A stretch of 64,000 nt of DNA from Pseudotabrizicola alkalilacus (GCF_003443995.1 NZ_QWEY01000007.1:1-64000); one strand, 5' to 3'; numbered from the stretch's first letter, positions 41,183 through 50,896 are shown. Notes: generated by a model from the letters alone, not told the origin. Numbers and translations are program-made.

Positions 41183-41407
41183 TCAGCGCCTGCCGCTGAT
41201 CAGATGCGGCGGCGGCACATCGGCAGGCGGGGTCGGGTTGGCGCGGAACAGATCTGGCAGAACCTGCCGGAAATCGCCAAACACGATCAGCCCGGCCAGC
41301 GCCACCTGCGCCACCAGCATCGCCTGCAACACCCGCCCCGATCGCGAAACCCGCACGCCGCTCATTCAGCGCCTGCCGCTGATCAGATGCGGCGGCGGCA
41401 CATCGGC
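41038..41407. repeat. Recent 187-base tandem duplication (period 183)
   Basis: 41038-41224 and 41221-41407 are identical except for one base (41050 vs 41233). The unit holds the first 48 or so codons of the protease gene plus the last dozen codons of the upstream membrane-protein gene and their junction. Because 183 is divisible by three, it leaves both genes in frame and creates a third small hybrid frame. Confidence 0.95.
41183..41365 (-). pseudogene. Hybrid 60-codon frame made by the duplication
   Basis: The frame starts like the protease gene (MSGVRVSRSGRVLQAMLVAQ) and ends like the upstream membrane protein (VPPPHLISGRR). It keeps the same start context and a membrane segment, so a 60-residue product could be made. 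It is best read as a by-product of the duplication rather than an evolved gene. Confidence 0.75.
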
Positions 41408-42691
41408 CGCCTCAGGCGCGGGGTCAACCGCTGCCACCCGCATCGGCGGCGGGCCCGGCTCTGCAACCGGATCAGCAGCGGGCGCTTCCAGCGCCCGCAG
41501 CGCCGTCACAGCGGCGCGGAGTTCGGCCAGCGTCATCGTTTCCTCCGGGGCCGAGGTGCCGCGTTCAGCCCGGATCGCGCCTTGCGCCACCATCATGATC
41601 AGCACCAGCACCGCCGGCAAAAGGTCAATCGCAATCGCCCCCGCCCAGGACGGGACGAAATCACCCGCATAGCGCAGCACCGCATCGGCGGTCGAGATCG
41701 GGGCATAGGTGGTGTCATCGGGTGTCGGCATCGCCAGCACCTCATCCGCCGCCGCTTTCAGCGTCGTCGCCCGCTGCGCCAGCAGTGTCAGCACCGCGTC
41801 AATCGTGCTGCGCTGGTCGCTGCGGATGCTGTCGGTCGAGCCATCCAGTTCCGGCACCACGACCGAGGCCGACAGATCCTGCGCCGCCCGCGCCACCAGA
41901 GGGGCCACCGACAGCTGGCGCAACTGCGCGATCAGCCCGGCCAGCCGCACCGATTCTTCGGCAAACTCCACCGAGCGCTGTTCGACATCGCCGACCGAGG
42001 CGGTCAGTGCCCGCATCCGGCTCAGGATCAGGTTGCCTTCGGAAAACGCCGCCTCGACCAGCGGCCCTTGTGCTGCGATTTGTGCCTCCAATCCCGCCAA
42101 CTCGTCCGCCTTCTGGGTCAGCACCCGGAACACCGCGCCACGCCCTGCGGTGCCCGACAGATTGCCGGTGGCCTCTTGCGCCGACAGATCCTGAAAGCTT
42201 TGCCGCGTGCGGGCGACATCGAGGCCAAGCCCTTGCGCCGCCACCGTCACCCGGTTGGCCTGTTCCAGACCAACCTGATACTCCTGCACGGTCTTGGCCA
42301 GATGCTGCTCCACCGCCGCCGACCCGGCCAAAGCCGCCGCGTTCAGCCAGCTGGACATGGCGATGATCGCCAGCGACCCCAGCGCCATCGACAGAAACAA
42401 CCCCAGCCGCGCCGAGGCGGAACGCATCGCGGGCAGCAGGCGGATCAGATAGCTCCAGAACACAAAGATCGCCACCGACACCGCCAGCGAATAGGCCACC
42501 GCCGCGAAAAAGCTCAGCGCGCCAGAGTTGTTCAGCAACGAGGACACACCGAGATAGGTGTAAATCCCCGACGCCACCGACAACACGCCCAGCGCCATCG
42601 GGGTAAAGGTTTCCAGCGCCTTGAGGTGACCTTCGATTTCGCGCGCGGATTGCAGGCCACGCGCCTCGGCGTTTGTCGGGGGTGGGGTCAT
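41366..42691 (-). CDS. Four-helix membrane protein with long coiled coil, unknown function
   Basis: 441 residues. Three membrane segments near 38-60, 63-90 and 100-125, a long helical coiled-coil region (about 135-330), then a fourth segment near 345-375 and a Pro-rich tail. The start at 42691 follows AAAAGGAGCC. No family recognised; the form suggests a membrane-bound scaffold or sensor working with the ClpP-like protease directly downstream. Confidence 0.7.
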   Translation of the reverse strand: MTPPPTNAEARGLQSAREIEGHLKALETFTPMALGVLSVASGIYTYLGVSSLLNNSGALSFFAAVAYSLAVSVAIFVFWSYLIRLLPAMRSASARLGLFLSMALGSLAIIAMSSWLNAAALAGSAAVEQHLAKTVQEYQVGLEQANRVTVAAQGLGLDVARTRQSFQDLSAQEATGNLSGTAGRGAVFRVLTQKADELAGLEAQIAAQGPLVEAAFSEGNLILSRMRALTASVGDVEQRSVEFAEESVRLAGLIAQLRQLSVAPLVARAAQDLSASVVVPELDGSTDSIRSDQRSTIDAVLTLLAQRATTLKAAADEVLAMPTPDDTTYAPISTADAVLRYAGDFVPSWAGAIAIDLLPAVLVLIMMVAQGAIRAERGTSAPEETMTLAELRAAVTALRALEAPAADPVAEPGPPPMRVAAVDPAPEAADVPPPHLISGRR

Positions 42692-42894
42692 GCGTCTGCG
42701 GCTCCTTTTGTGCGGCCGGAACCCGGCAGGCGGTCCTGCGAAAGATAGGCGCAGGCAGGCCCCGCACCAAATGCCAACAGCGTGAACGCCGAGCCGTGGT
42801 CTCGCCCATCCGGTGTTGGAACCACGCCTCCCCCCCGGCGTTGACAGGGTGAAGGCGGCCACGTCCGCCCCTGTCCCAATAAAGAGGTGTCCCG

Positions 42895-43353
42895 ATGTTG
42901 GTCGATCAGTTCTGGAAAGAAATCAAAGGCGTGAATTCTGCGATGCTTGCCATCGGCAGCGCCCGCCATGTTCCGATGTCCCCCTATTCGCGGCAGGAAG
43001 AGTCCGCGATCTGGTTTATCACCGCACAGGGCACCGATCTGGTGACGGCCCTTACCAAGGGTGAGTCTGATGCCTCGCTGATCGTGACTGGCGAGAATGA
43101 CATTCACGCCCGCATTGAGGGCGCCGCCGGGCTGGTGCAGGACCGGGCCAAACTGGAAGAGCTGTGGAACCCGGTCGCCAGCAGCTGGTTCGATGGCATC
43201 GACGACCCCGACATCCGCCTCATCCGTCTGGTGCCGACCGAGGCAGAGGTCTGGCTGACCCCCGGCGGGCTAGGCTTTGCCTTTGAGTTGGTTAAATCCA
43301 AGCTGACTGGCAAACAGCCTGATATGGGCGAGCATTTCAGCCTGGCGTTCTGA
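42895..43353 (+). CDS. Pyridoxamine 5'-phosphate oxidase-like stress protein
   Basis: 152 residues with a split-barrel flavin fold pattern: MSPYSRQEESAIWFIT and PDIRLIRLVPTEAEVWLTP match COG3871 general-stress-type proteins, and DRAKLEELWNPVASSWFDG is the hallmark loop. It likely binds FMN or F420-like flavin and is not itself PdxH. Single gene, followed by a strong terminator. Confidence 0.85.
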   Translation: MLVDQFWKEIKGVNSAMLAIGSARHVPMSPYSRQEESAIWFITAQGTDLVTALTKGESDASLIVTGENDIHARIEGAAGLVQDRAKLEELWNPVASSWFDGIDDPDIRLIRLVPTEAEVWLTPGGLGFAFELVKSKLTGKQPDMGEHFSLAF

Positions 43354-43382
43354 ACCGCATTTTGCCACCCGCGATGTAGAAT

Positions 43383-43411
43383 ACCCCGGACCATCAGGTC
43401 CGGGGTTTTTC
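43383..43411 (+). terminator. Rho-independent terminator
   Basis: ACCCCGGACC (43383-43392) pairs with GGTCCGGGGT (43397-43406), four-base loop, then T-run to 43410. Ends the stress-protein transcript and separates it from treY on the other strand. Confidence 0.92.
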
Positions 43412-43424
43412 TGTATACCCGTGG

Positions 43425-45674
43425 TCAAGCCGCATCGCCGATACCGGCCTGCGCCAAAGGCTCGTGCCGCAGCACCGGCGCGCGCCCCGGTTGCAGTTCC
43501 ACGCGGATCACCCCGCCCCCGGTTTGTCGCCGCACCACAAAGCCACGGCCTGTCTGTTCCAGCTTTGTCTCGCCCGGCCCCTGAAGGTCGGTGAAATGCT
43601 CGCGGCGCAGTGTCAGCAGGTCACGGGTCAGCCGGTATTTCCGCCCGCCGAACGTCTGCGCCTGCTCCAGCGCCATCCCCTGCCGCAGATCGACCGGGGC
43701 GCGGTTGTCCGGGTCGGTCAGCCAGAACGCCGGGCCTTCGCAGCCGCGATAAAAGTCCGGCACGCCGCGAGAAAGGGTTTTCAGCGCCAGTTGCACCAGC
43801 GAAAGCATCTCGCCACGCTCGATCAGCGCCGCCGCCGCCTCTGGCAGCTCTGCTTGCCACGCGGTGGCCAGATCGCGCGCCAGCCTCAAGGCCGCGGCCT
43901 CGGCCGCCTCGTCGGGATGAGACGGGGTTGTGATCTCTTTTGCCTCGCGCATCGCCTTTTGCAGATAGGCCGCCACCCTCTCGGGCAGATCCGGCGCATC
44001 CCCCGCCGGTTGCCAGGCCGCCAGAAGCGCATGCATCAAGACCCACAGCTCATCTTTGCGCATCCCTCCCGCCAGGGCGGCCTGCACTTGCGGCAGCACA
44101 GTCATGTCGCGCCAAAGGATCTGCACCGCATCGGGCAGGTGCGCGCAGGCCACCAGCCGCATGCGCGCATCTTCGCTGCGCTTGGTGTCATGGGTCGAGG
44201 TCAACACCATCGCCCCCGGCGCCATCGCCGCCCAGAGCGCCGCGAACGCATCGGAGGTCAAGGCCACATCATCGGGCGCGGCCCCGACCTCACAGGCCGC
44301 CGGATAGGGCAGAAAGCGATAGAGCGCGGTATCCTCAGCCGATTTGGCCAGCACCGCCCCGCTGGTCTGCTGAAACAGATCGCGGAACGCAGCCTCTGCC
44401 GGCGTCTGCGCCTGTGCAATACAGTCGGTCAGGCGCAGCGCGGTGGTGGACGGGCGCAGGCTGGCACGGATATGTGCGCGCATCTGCGCCATCGCCGCAT
44501 CGGCAAACTCCGCCGACTGTCCGTCTTCACCGAAATAGGTGCGATAGACCGGCATCCCCTCCAGCATGGCGATCACCGCCTGCCTCAGGGTTTCCGGGCC
44601 GGGATCATGCTCTGGGTCATCGGCCAATGCGGCGCGGCCCTGATCGACCAGTCGCAACACCTCTGCCGCCAGATCATAGCGCAGGATGTCGCGCTTGGCG
44701 GTTGTCAGCGTCGCCGCATACTCGGTGCCGCGCCCGAGGTCCGCCGACCACAAAGCGGTCAGCGCCGCCACCCCGTCGGGCGGTGTCAGCACCCGGGCGA
44801 TGTCGCGGGCTTGTTCATAACCCGTGGTGCCCTCGACTGGCCAATCGGGCAGCGGCTCATCCCCTACCAGAATCTTCTCCACCCAGACCGGCACATCCGG
44901 CCCCATCCGGTCGCGCAACCGCGCCAGATACGCCCCCGGCGCGCGCAAGCCGTCGACGTGATCCACCCGCAGCCCCTGCACATCGCCGGTGGCGATCAGC
45001 GCAAGGATCAGACGGTGCATGTCGTCAAACACCTCTTCGCGTTCAACCCGCATGCAGATCAGTTCGGTGATGTTGAAAAATCGCCGGTGCGTGATGCAGT
45101 CGCTGCCCGCCTGCCAGTCGGCCAATTGCCAGCACTGCCGCTCCAGCACCTCTTCCACCGTGCCCTCTGCCCCGCCGCGCAGCGGCAGGCGCACATCGCC
45201 CGCGATCAGCACCGCCCCAAGCCGCTCGTCCGGTTCCACCCGCAACGCGCCGTCCACCAGCATCGCCTTGACCGGGCGCGGCAACCACGGCAGCACCAGC
45301 CGCCCGGCGGACCAGTCAATGTCGAAATGCTGCGCATAGCGGCTTTCCTGCCCGTAGCGCAGCACATCGCGCAGCCACGGGTTTTCCAGCGAAAACGCGG
45401 TATGATTGGGCACGATATCCAGAATGATGCCAAGTCCCCGCGCCCGCGCCGCAGCCGCCAGATAGCGAAACCCGTCAATGCCGCCCAGATCCGGGTCTAC
45501 CGCATCGGGGCGGATCACGTCATAGCCGTGGGTCGAACCGGAGCCCGCCGCAAAGATCGGCGACAGATACAGATGGCTGACGCCCAGCCGCGCAATGGCA
45601 TCCAGATCAGCCTTCACGCAGTCAAAATCAACGCCGTTGCGCAGTTGCAGGCGATAGGTCGCAAGTGGCAGCAT
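43425..45674 (-). CDS. treY: Malto-oligosyltrehalose synthase
   Basis: 749-residue GH13 enzyme that turns the reducing end of maltodextrins into a trehalosyl unit, first step of the TreY-TreZ trehalose route. N-terminal TYRLQLRNGVDFDCVKADLD and GYDVIRPDAVDPDLGG, IILDIVPNHTA and VDHVDGLRAPGAYLARL are TreY motifs. GGAG lies 10 bases before the ATG. No treZ or glg genes are in the window, so its partner must be elsewhere. Confidence 0.93.
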   Translation of the reverse strand: MLPLATYRLQLRNGVDFDCVKADLDAIARLGVSHLYLSPIFAAGSGSTHGYDVIRPDAVDPDLGGIDGFRYLAAAARARGLGIILDIVPNHTAFSLENPWLRDVLRYGQESRYAQHFDIDWSAGRLVLPWLPRPVKAMLVDGALRVEPDERLGAVLIAGDVRLPLRGGAEGTVEEVLERQCWQLADWQAGSDCITHRRFFNITELICMRVEREEVFDDMHRLILALIATGDVQGLRVDHVDGLRAPGAYLARLRDRMGPDVPVWVEKILVGDEPLPDWPVEGTTGYEQARDIARVLTPPDGVAALTALWSADLGRGTEYAATLTTAKRDILRYDLAAEVLRLVDQGRAALADDPEHDPGPETLRQAVIAMLEGMPVYRTYFGEDGQSAEFADAAMAQMRAHIRASLRPSTTALRLTDCIAQAQTPAEAAFRDLFQQTSGAVLAKSAEDTALYRFLPYPAACEVGAAPDDVALTSDAFAALWAAMAPGAMVLTSTHDTKRSEDARMRLVACAHLPDAVQILWRDMTVLPQVQAALAGGMRKDELWVLMHALLAAWQPAGDAPDLPERVAAYLQKAMREAKEITTPSHPDEAAEAAALRLARDLATAWQAELPEAAAALIERGEMLSLVQLALKTLSRGVPDFYRGCEGPAFWLTDPDNRAPVDLRQGMALEQAQTFGGRKYRLTRDLLTLRREHFTDLQGPGETKLEQTGRGFVVRRQTGGGVIRVELQPGRAPVLRHEPLAQAGIGDAA

Positions 45675-45799
45675 CGGCAGAGTCTCCGTTGAACATCTCG
45701 ATCAGACAAACCCCTGCCGGAGCAAAGCGGTTCCCACTCCGCCGCCACGCTCTGCCGCGCCCCCTTTGCGCCGCGCGGGTCTGCCGCTAGACTGCGCCG

Positions 45800-46018
45800 A
45801 TGACAACGCGCCCCGCCAAACACTCGCTGACCCTGCACGGACACCGCACCAGCGTCTCGCTGGAGCCTGCGTTCTGGGACGCCTTTCGCGCCATCGCCAC
45901 CGAGCAGGGCGAGACGGTGAATGCCCTTGCTGCCCTCATTGATGCGGCGCGTCAGGGGGATGAGGGGCTGGCCTCGGCGATCCGGGTGTTTGTCTTGCAG
46001 CATTATCGCGGCAAATAG
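45800..46018 (+). CDS. Ribbon-helix-helix domain protein (RHH_4)
   Basis: 72 residues. The N-terminal RTSVSLEPAFWDAFRAIATEQG region is a ribbon-helix-helix fold, the rest a C-terminal helix pair (ALIDAARQ, IRVFVLQHY). Small RHH_4 proteins are common in alphaproteobacteria. It probably binds DNA, but no target is seen and there is no toxin gene beside it. It precedes purQ. Confidence 0.8.
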   Translation: MTTRPAKHSLTLHGHRTSVSLEPAFWDAFRAIATEQGETVNALAALIDAARQGDEGLASAIRVFVLQHYRGK

Positions 46019-46090
46019 CCCAATCCCGGACTGGAAGCGGGCTGCCACTTGCGCTATGGCGACACTCATCGCACCCTCAGGGAGAGTCCC

Positions 46091-46759
46091 ATGAAAGCCG
46101 CTGTCATCACCTTCCCCGGATCAAACTGCGACCGTGATCTGGCATCGGCCTTTGAACAGGCGGGGTTTCAGGTGGCGCGGGTCTGGCACAAGGATACCGA
46201 TCTGCCGCATGGCGTTGATGTGGTCGGCGTGCCGGGCGGGTTTTCCTTTGGCGATTACCTGCGCTGCGGGGCGATTGCCGCGCAATCCCCCATCGCGGCG
46301 GCGGTCAAGAGCCATGCCGTAAAAGGTGGCTTCGTTCTGGGCATCTGCAACGGTTTTCAGGTGCTGACCGAAATGGGCCTGCTGCCGGGTGTGCTGATGC
46401 GCAATGCGGGTCTCAAATTCGCGTGCAAGCGCGTCACACTGCGGGTCGAGACCACCAACAGCCCCTATACCAACGCCTACGGCCGCGGGCAGGAGATCGA
46501 GATTCCGATTGCGCATCACGATGGCAACTACACCATTGACGCCGAAGGTCTGGGCCGCCTGCAAGGCGAAGACCGCATCGCCTTTACCTATGAACAAAAC
46601 CCCAATGGCTCGATGGCCGATATTGCCGGCGTGCTGTCCGAAAACCGCCGTGTGCTGGGCATGATGCCCCATCCGGAACGCGCCTGCGAGCCGGTGCATG
46701 GTGGCACCGATGGTGCCGGAATGTTCCGTGCGCTGATGGGCGGGATGGCGCTTGCCTGA
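46091..46759 (+). CDS. purQ: Phosphoribosylformylglycinamidine synthase, glutaminase subunit
   Basis: Supplies ammonia for the fourth step of purine synthesis together with PurL and PurS. 222 residues, class I amidotransferase with nucleophile Cys in [10 protein letters not shown] (about 86) and the His-Glu pair in MMPHPERAC. The ATG at 46091 follows GGGAGAG. purS and purC lie 11 kb away in this window on the other strand. Confidence 0.96.
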   Translation: MKAAVITFPGSNCDRDLASAFEQAGFQVARVWHKDTDLPHGVDVVGVPGGFSFGDYLRCGAIAAQSPIAAAVKSHAVKGGFVLGICNGFQVLTEMGLLPGVLMRNAGLKFACKRVTLRVETTNSPYTNAYGRGQEIEIPIAHHDGNYTIDAEGLGRLQGEDRIAFTYEQNPNGSMADIAGVLSENRRVLGMMPHPERACEPVHGGTDGAGMFRALMGGMALA

Positions 46760-46806
46760 CCGGCCCCGGCTTGAGGCATCCCTGACCAGAGCCTAAAGTC
46801 GCGCAC

Positions 46807-48576
46807 ATGGCGGACACACGGCTTCCCATGGATCAGGACGAAGACACGCAAGGGATTTCCTGGCGCGTGAAACTGGTGATTGCGCTGATGGTGATCCTTG
46901 CCGTCGGTGTGGTGCTGGTCACAAACCGCTGGCTCACCGAACGATTTTCGGAAACCACCCGCAACCGCGCCGATCTGCGGCTGGCGCTTTACTCCGGCAA
47001 CATGATCTCGGAATTGCAGCGGACCTCGGTGGTGCCGCTCTTGTTGTCCACCGATCCCGCCTTTGGCGAGGCGCTGCGGGCCGGCAATTATTCCCAGACC
47101 TCGCAACGGCTGATCAAGGTTCAATCCGAAATCGGCGTGGCTTCGATCATGCTGATGGACCGTGATGGCCGGGTGGTCGGTGCCACCAACCGCAATCTGC
47201 TGGGCACGCCCTACCGGACCGAAAGCTTTTACGTCGATGCCCTGCGCGCCAAGGACACGATCTTTACCGCCGCACGGCGGGGCACGGCGGGGTTCGATTT
47301 CACCTATTCCCGGTCGATCATCGTGGATGGGCGTCCAGTGGGGGTAATCGCGGTCGCGGTCGATCTGATGAAATACGAACGCGCCTGGGCCGGGTTTCAG
47401 GATGCGGTGCTGGTTGCCGACAGCGAGGGCACGGTGATTTTGGCCACCGAACCGCGCTGGCGTGGCCTGCCCTTGTCCGAGGCGCTTGCAGTCCGCGAGG
47501 AACGCTCTGCCATCGGGCGCGCGCTGCAGGCCACCGCCGACTGGGCGCAGAACCCGCCTGACGCCTACTTGTCAGGTCAGGCTGTGATGAAGACCGAGGC
47601 GCGGGTGCCGTTCCGCGGCTGGCGCATGGTCACGCTGACCGCCTACGATTCGGTGCGCGAGCGGGTTAACGGCGTGTTGGCGCTGGAAATCATGGGCTTT
47701 GCCATCCTGCTGGCGCTGACGTTCTATGCCCTGTCGCGCAAGGCCTGGTCGCAAAGCATGAGCTTTCGGCGCGAATCTGCGGAACTGCGCCTGCTCAACG
47801 CCCGCCTGCAACGTGAGATTGCCGAGCGTGAAAAGGTGCAAAAGGATCTGGCCGTGGCCGAGCTGACCCTCGCCCAGTCGTCCAAACTGGCGGCTTTGGG
47901 CGAGATGTCGGCTGCGGTCAGCCACGAGTTGAACCAGCCGCTTGCCGCGATGAAAACCTATCTGGCCGGCGCGCGCCTGCTGTTGCAGCGCCGCAGGCCA
48001 GAGGAAGCGCTGTCGTCGTTCCAGCGCATCGACGATCTGATCGAGCGCATGGGCGCGATCACCCGCCAGCTGAAATCCTATGCCCGCAAGGGCGGTGAGG
48101 CGTTCGAGCCGGTCGATCTGCGGCAGGCGCTCAGTTCCGCGCTGTCGATGATGGAACCCCAGCTCAAAGCGCGGGTGGTCAAGATCACACGCACCCTGCC
48201 CCGCCAGCCAGTGATGGTGCTGGCTGACCGCATCCGGCTGGAACAGGTGATCATCAACCTGCTCCGCAACGCGCTGGACGCGACCAAGGACCGTCAGGGC
48301 CCACAGATTGATCTGATCCTCAGTCAGGGCGATACCGCCATGCTGATGGTGCGTGACAACGGGCATGGGATCGTCGATCTGGATAACCTGTTCGAGCCCT
48401 TCTACACCACCAAGAAACCCGGTGAAGGCGTGGGCCTTGGCCTTGCCATCTCATCCGGGATCGTGGGCGATCTGGGTGGCCGGTTGACCGCGCGCAATGC
48501 CGAAGGCGGCGGCGCGGTATTTGAAATGCAATTGCCCCTGTTGGGGCCGGTAAAAGAGCAGGAAGCTGCGGAATGA
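46807..48576 (+). CDS. dctB: C4-dicarboxylate sensor histidine kinase DctB
   Basis: 589 residues. N-terminal membrane helix (about 22-40), a periplasmic double PDC/Cache sensor (about 45-290), second helix near 295-312, a coiled coil, a His-kinase core with phospho-acceptor His in AAVSHELNQPLAAMKTYL, and an ATPase with NLLRNALDATKD and GLGLAISSG. It senses dicarboxylates and phosphorylates the regulator encoded 7 bases downstream. Confidence 0.94.
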   Translation: MADTRLPMDQDEDTQGISWRVKLVIALMVILAVGVVLVTNRWLTERFSETTRNRADLRLALYSGNMISELQRTSVVPLLLSTDPAFGEALRAGNYSQTSQRLIKVQSEIGVASIMLMDRDGRVVGATNRNLLGTPYRTESFYVDALRAKDTIFTAARRGTAGFDFTYSRSIIVDGRPVGVIAVAVDLMKYERAWAGFQDAVLVADSEGTVILATEPRWRGLPLSEALAVREERSAIGRALQATADWAQNPPDAYLSGQAVMKTEARVPFRGWRMVTLTAYDSVRERVNGVLALEIMGFAILLALTFYALSRKAWSQSMSFRRESAELRLLNARLQREIAEREKVQKDLAVAELTLAQSSKLAALGEMSAAVSHELNQPLAAMKTYLAGARLLLQRRRPEEALSSFQRIDDLIERMGAITRQLKSYARKGGEAFEPVDLRQALSSALSMMEPQLKARVVKITRTLPRQPVMVLADRIRLEQVIINLLRNALDATKDRQGPQIDLILSQGDTAMLMVRDNGHGIVDLDNLFEPFYTTKKPGEGVGLGLAISSGIVGDLGGRLTARNAEGGGAVFEMQLPLLGPVKEQEAAE

Positions 48577-48583
48577 GGTATTC

Positions 48584-49912
48584 ATGTCGCGCGCAATGAA
48601 AGTGGCCATCGTCGATGACGAAGCCGATATGCGTCAATCCATCAGCCAATGGCTGGCCCTGTCTGGTTTTGACACCGAGACTTATGCCAGCGCCGAAGAC
48701 GCGCTCAAGGGCATCGGTGCCGATTTTGCGGGCGTTGTCGTCAGCGATATCAAGATGCCGGGTATGGATGGCATGGCGTTTCTGAAACGGTTGATGAGCA
48801 TGGATTCCGGCCTGCCCGTCATCATGATCACCGGCCACGGTGATGTGCCGATGGCGGTCGAGGCGATGCGGGTCGGGGCCTATGATTTTCTGGAAAAGCC
48901 GTTCAACCCCGACCGGATGACCGAACTGGCCAAACGTGCGACCCAGGCCCGCCGCCTGACGCTGGACAACCGCGCCTTGCGGCGCGAATTGTCCGACGGC
49001 TCGGTGCTGATGAAAAAGCTGATCGGCGGCAGCCCGGTGATGGAGCGTCTGCGCGAGGATATCCTCGATCTGGGTCAGGCCGACAGCCATGTGCTGATCG
49101 ACGGCGAAACCGGCACCGGCAAGACGCTGGTGGCGCATGCCCTGCATGCGGTGGGGCCGCGCGCGTCGAAGAAATTCGTCACCATCTCTTGCGCCGCATG
49201 GTCCGAAGACCAGCTTGCCGCCAAGCTTTTTGGCCCGGCCGAAGATGGCGCGATCCCGCTGGTCGAAGAGGCGCGCGGTGGTACCCTGTGTCTGGAAGAT
49301 GTCGAGGCGCTCAGCCAGTCGCTGCAGGCCCGGCTGCTGACCCTGATCAACGAGTCTGGCACCCCGCCGGAAACCCGCATCATCGCGATCTGCAACGAAC
49401 ATGTGGCCGACAAGACGCTGGAGGATATCCTGCGCGCCGATCTGTTCTACCGCCTTGGCGCGATGACCATCCTGTGCCCGCCACTGCGGGCGCGCGGTGA
49501 GGATATTCTGACCCTGTTCACCCGGATGTCGGAACAGTTCGCCGAAGAATACGGCTGCGACGCGCCGCAAGTCACCGCACAAGAGGCGGCACAGCTGTTG
49601 CAGGCGCCATGGCCCGGCAATGTGCGCCAGCTGGTCAACATCGCCGAACGCGCGGTGTTGCAGAACCGGCGCGGCTCCGGCTCGATTGCCAGCCTGCTGA
49701 TGGCCGATAACGAAGCATCCGGCCCGGCGATGACGACCGAGGGCAAGCCGCTCAAGGAATATGTCGAAAGCTTCGAGAAGATGCTGATCGACAACACCAT
49801 GCGCCGCCACAAGGGCAGCATCGTCGCCGTGATGGACGAGCTGTGCCTGCCACGCCGGACGCTGAACGAAAAGATGGCCAAATATGGATTGCAGAGGCAG
49901 GATTATACCTGA
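48584..49912 (+). CDS. dctD: DctD-type response regulator lacking the GAFTGA loop
   Basis: 442 residues: receiver with Asp55 (VVVSDIKMPG), an AAA+ domain with Walker A GETGTGKT (174-181), arginine-finger region RADLFYRLG, and a Fis-type DNA-binding end (KGSIVAVMDELCLPRRTL). Where sigma-54 activators have LFGHExGAFTGA then about 13 residues to GGTL, this one has LFGPAEDGAIPLVEEARGGTL, a deletion of roughly eight residues. Walker B is also altered (LCLEDV). It may act on sigma-70 polymerase, as R. capsulatus NtrC does. Confidence 0.9.
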   Translation: MSRAMKVAIVDDEADMRQSISQWLALSGFDTETYASAEDALKGIGADFAGVVVSDIKMPGMDGMAFLKRLMSMDSGLPVIMITGHGDVPMAVEAMRVGAYDFLEKPFNPDRMTELAKRATQARRLTLDNRALRRELSDGSVLMKKLIGGSPVMERLREDILDLGQADSHVLIDGETGTGKTLVAHALHAVGPRASKKFVTISCAAWSEDQLAAKLFGPAEDGAIPLVEEARGGTLCLEDVEALSQSLQARLLTLINESGTPPETRIIAICNEHVADKTLEDILRADLFYRLGAMTILCPPLRARGEDILTLFTRMSEQFAEEYGCDAPQVTAQEAAQLLQAPWPGNVRQLVNIAERAVLQNRRGSGSIASLLMADNEASGPAMTTEGKPLKEYVESFEKMLIDNTMRRHKGSIVAVMDELCLPRRTLNEKMAKYGLQRQDYT

Positions 49913-49978
49913 TCCCGTCGCGATCCTGTTACAATGCCGGGGCTAAGCACGGCGGGAAAACCCTGAAAGGTTCCCGCC

Positions 49979-50896
49979 GTGAACACCCCCCTCACCTCCC
50001 CCGCGCAAGACTGGCTGCAGGCCGAACTGGCCGACACCTTTGACGAGGATTTCGAGCTGGAGCTGGAAGATGCCCAGCTCTCGCTGGAAATCTCGCGGAT
50101 CTACAAGGAAAAGCACCCCGACACGATTGACCGGCACGAGTACTTCCACGCCCTGATCCGGATGCAGTCCGAGCTGATCAAGCTGCAGGACTGGGTGCAG
50201 TATCACGGCAAAAAGGTCGTGGTGCTGTTTGAGGGCCGCGACAGCGCGGGCAAGGGCGGCGTGATCAAGCGCCTGACCCAGCGGCTGAACCCGCGCGTGG
50301 TGCGCGCGGTCGCCCTGCCCGCCCCTTCGGACCGCGAGAAATCGCAGTGGTATTTCCAGCGCTACGTGCCGCACCTGCCTGCGGGCGGCGAAATCGTGCT
50401 GTTCGACCGCAGCTGGTACAACCGCGCCGGGGTCGAACGGGTGATGGGCTTTGCCGATGAGGATCAGGTCGAGCAGTTCTTTCACGATGTGCCCGAATTT
50501 GAGCGTATGCTGGTCCGCTCTGGCATTACGGTGATCAAATACTGGTTTTCGATCACCGATGAAGAACAGCAGATGCGATTCCTGATGCGGATTCATGACC
50601 CGATGAAACAGTGGAAACTGTCGCCGATGGATCTGCAAAGCCGGGTGCGGTGGGAGCAGTATACCAAGGCCAAAGAGGAAATGATGGCGCGCACCAACAT
50701 TCCCGAAGCGCCGTGGTATATCGTTGAAGGCAATGACAAAAAGCGCGCGCGGCTGAACTGCATCGACCATCTGCTCAGCCTGATCCCCTATGAGCCGGTC
50801 CCGCATGAAGAGGTTCACCTGCCCGACCGGGTGTTCAACCCCGACTACGAACGCGCCGTCCTGCCGCCTGAACTTTACGTTCCGGCCAAATACTGA
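49979..50896 (+). CDS. ppk2: Polyphosphate kinase 2
   Basis: 305 residues. Walker A EGRDSAGKGG (about 80), lid and Walker B region LFDRSWYNRAGVERVMG, and DPMKQWKLSPMD are PPK2 motifs; the short length is class I. It transfers phosphate between polyphosphate and (d)NDPs. The start is GTG at 49979 just after a CCTGAAAGG site. The gene is monocistronic, ahead of rne. Confidence 0.94.
   Translation: MNTPLTSPAQDWLQAELADTFDEDFELELEDAQLSLEISRIYKEKHPDTIDRHEYFHALIRMQSELIKLQDWVQYHGKKVVVLFEGRDSAGKGGVIKRLTQRLNPRVVRAVALPAPSDREKSQWYFQRYVPHLPAGGEIVLFDRSWYNRAGVERVMGFADEDQVEQFFHDVPEFERMLVRSGITVIKYWFSITDEEQQMRFLMRIHDPMKQWKLSPMDLQSRVRWEQYTKAKEEMMARTNIPEAPWYIVEGNDKKRARLNCIDHLLSLIPYEPVPHEEVHLPDRVFNPDYERAVLPPELYVPAKY

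Noticed and set aside
40562-42748. Plus-strand open frame of 728 codons containing an internal repeat
   Set aside because: Antisense of the protease and membrane-protein genes; the repeat is the 187-base DNA duplication read backwards.
19665-43380. The iron region as an island inserted at tRNA-Glu
   Set aside because: No copy of the tRNA 3' end, integrase or change in base composition was seen; the genes could simply be a chromosomal locus.
43464-45692. Plus-strand open frame of 742 codons
   Set aside because: Antisense of treY with the same shadow composition; treY has clear motifs and a ribosome site.
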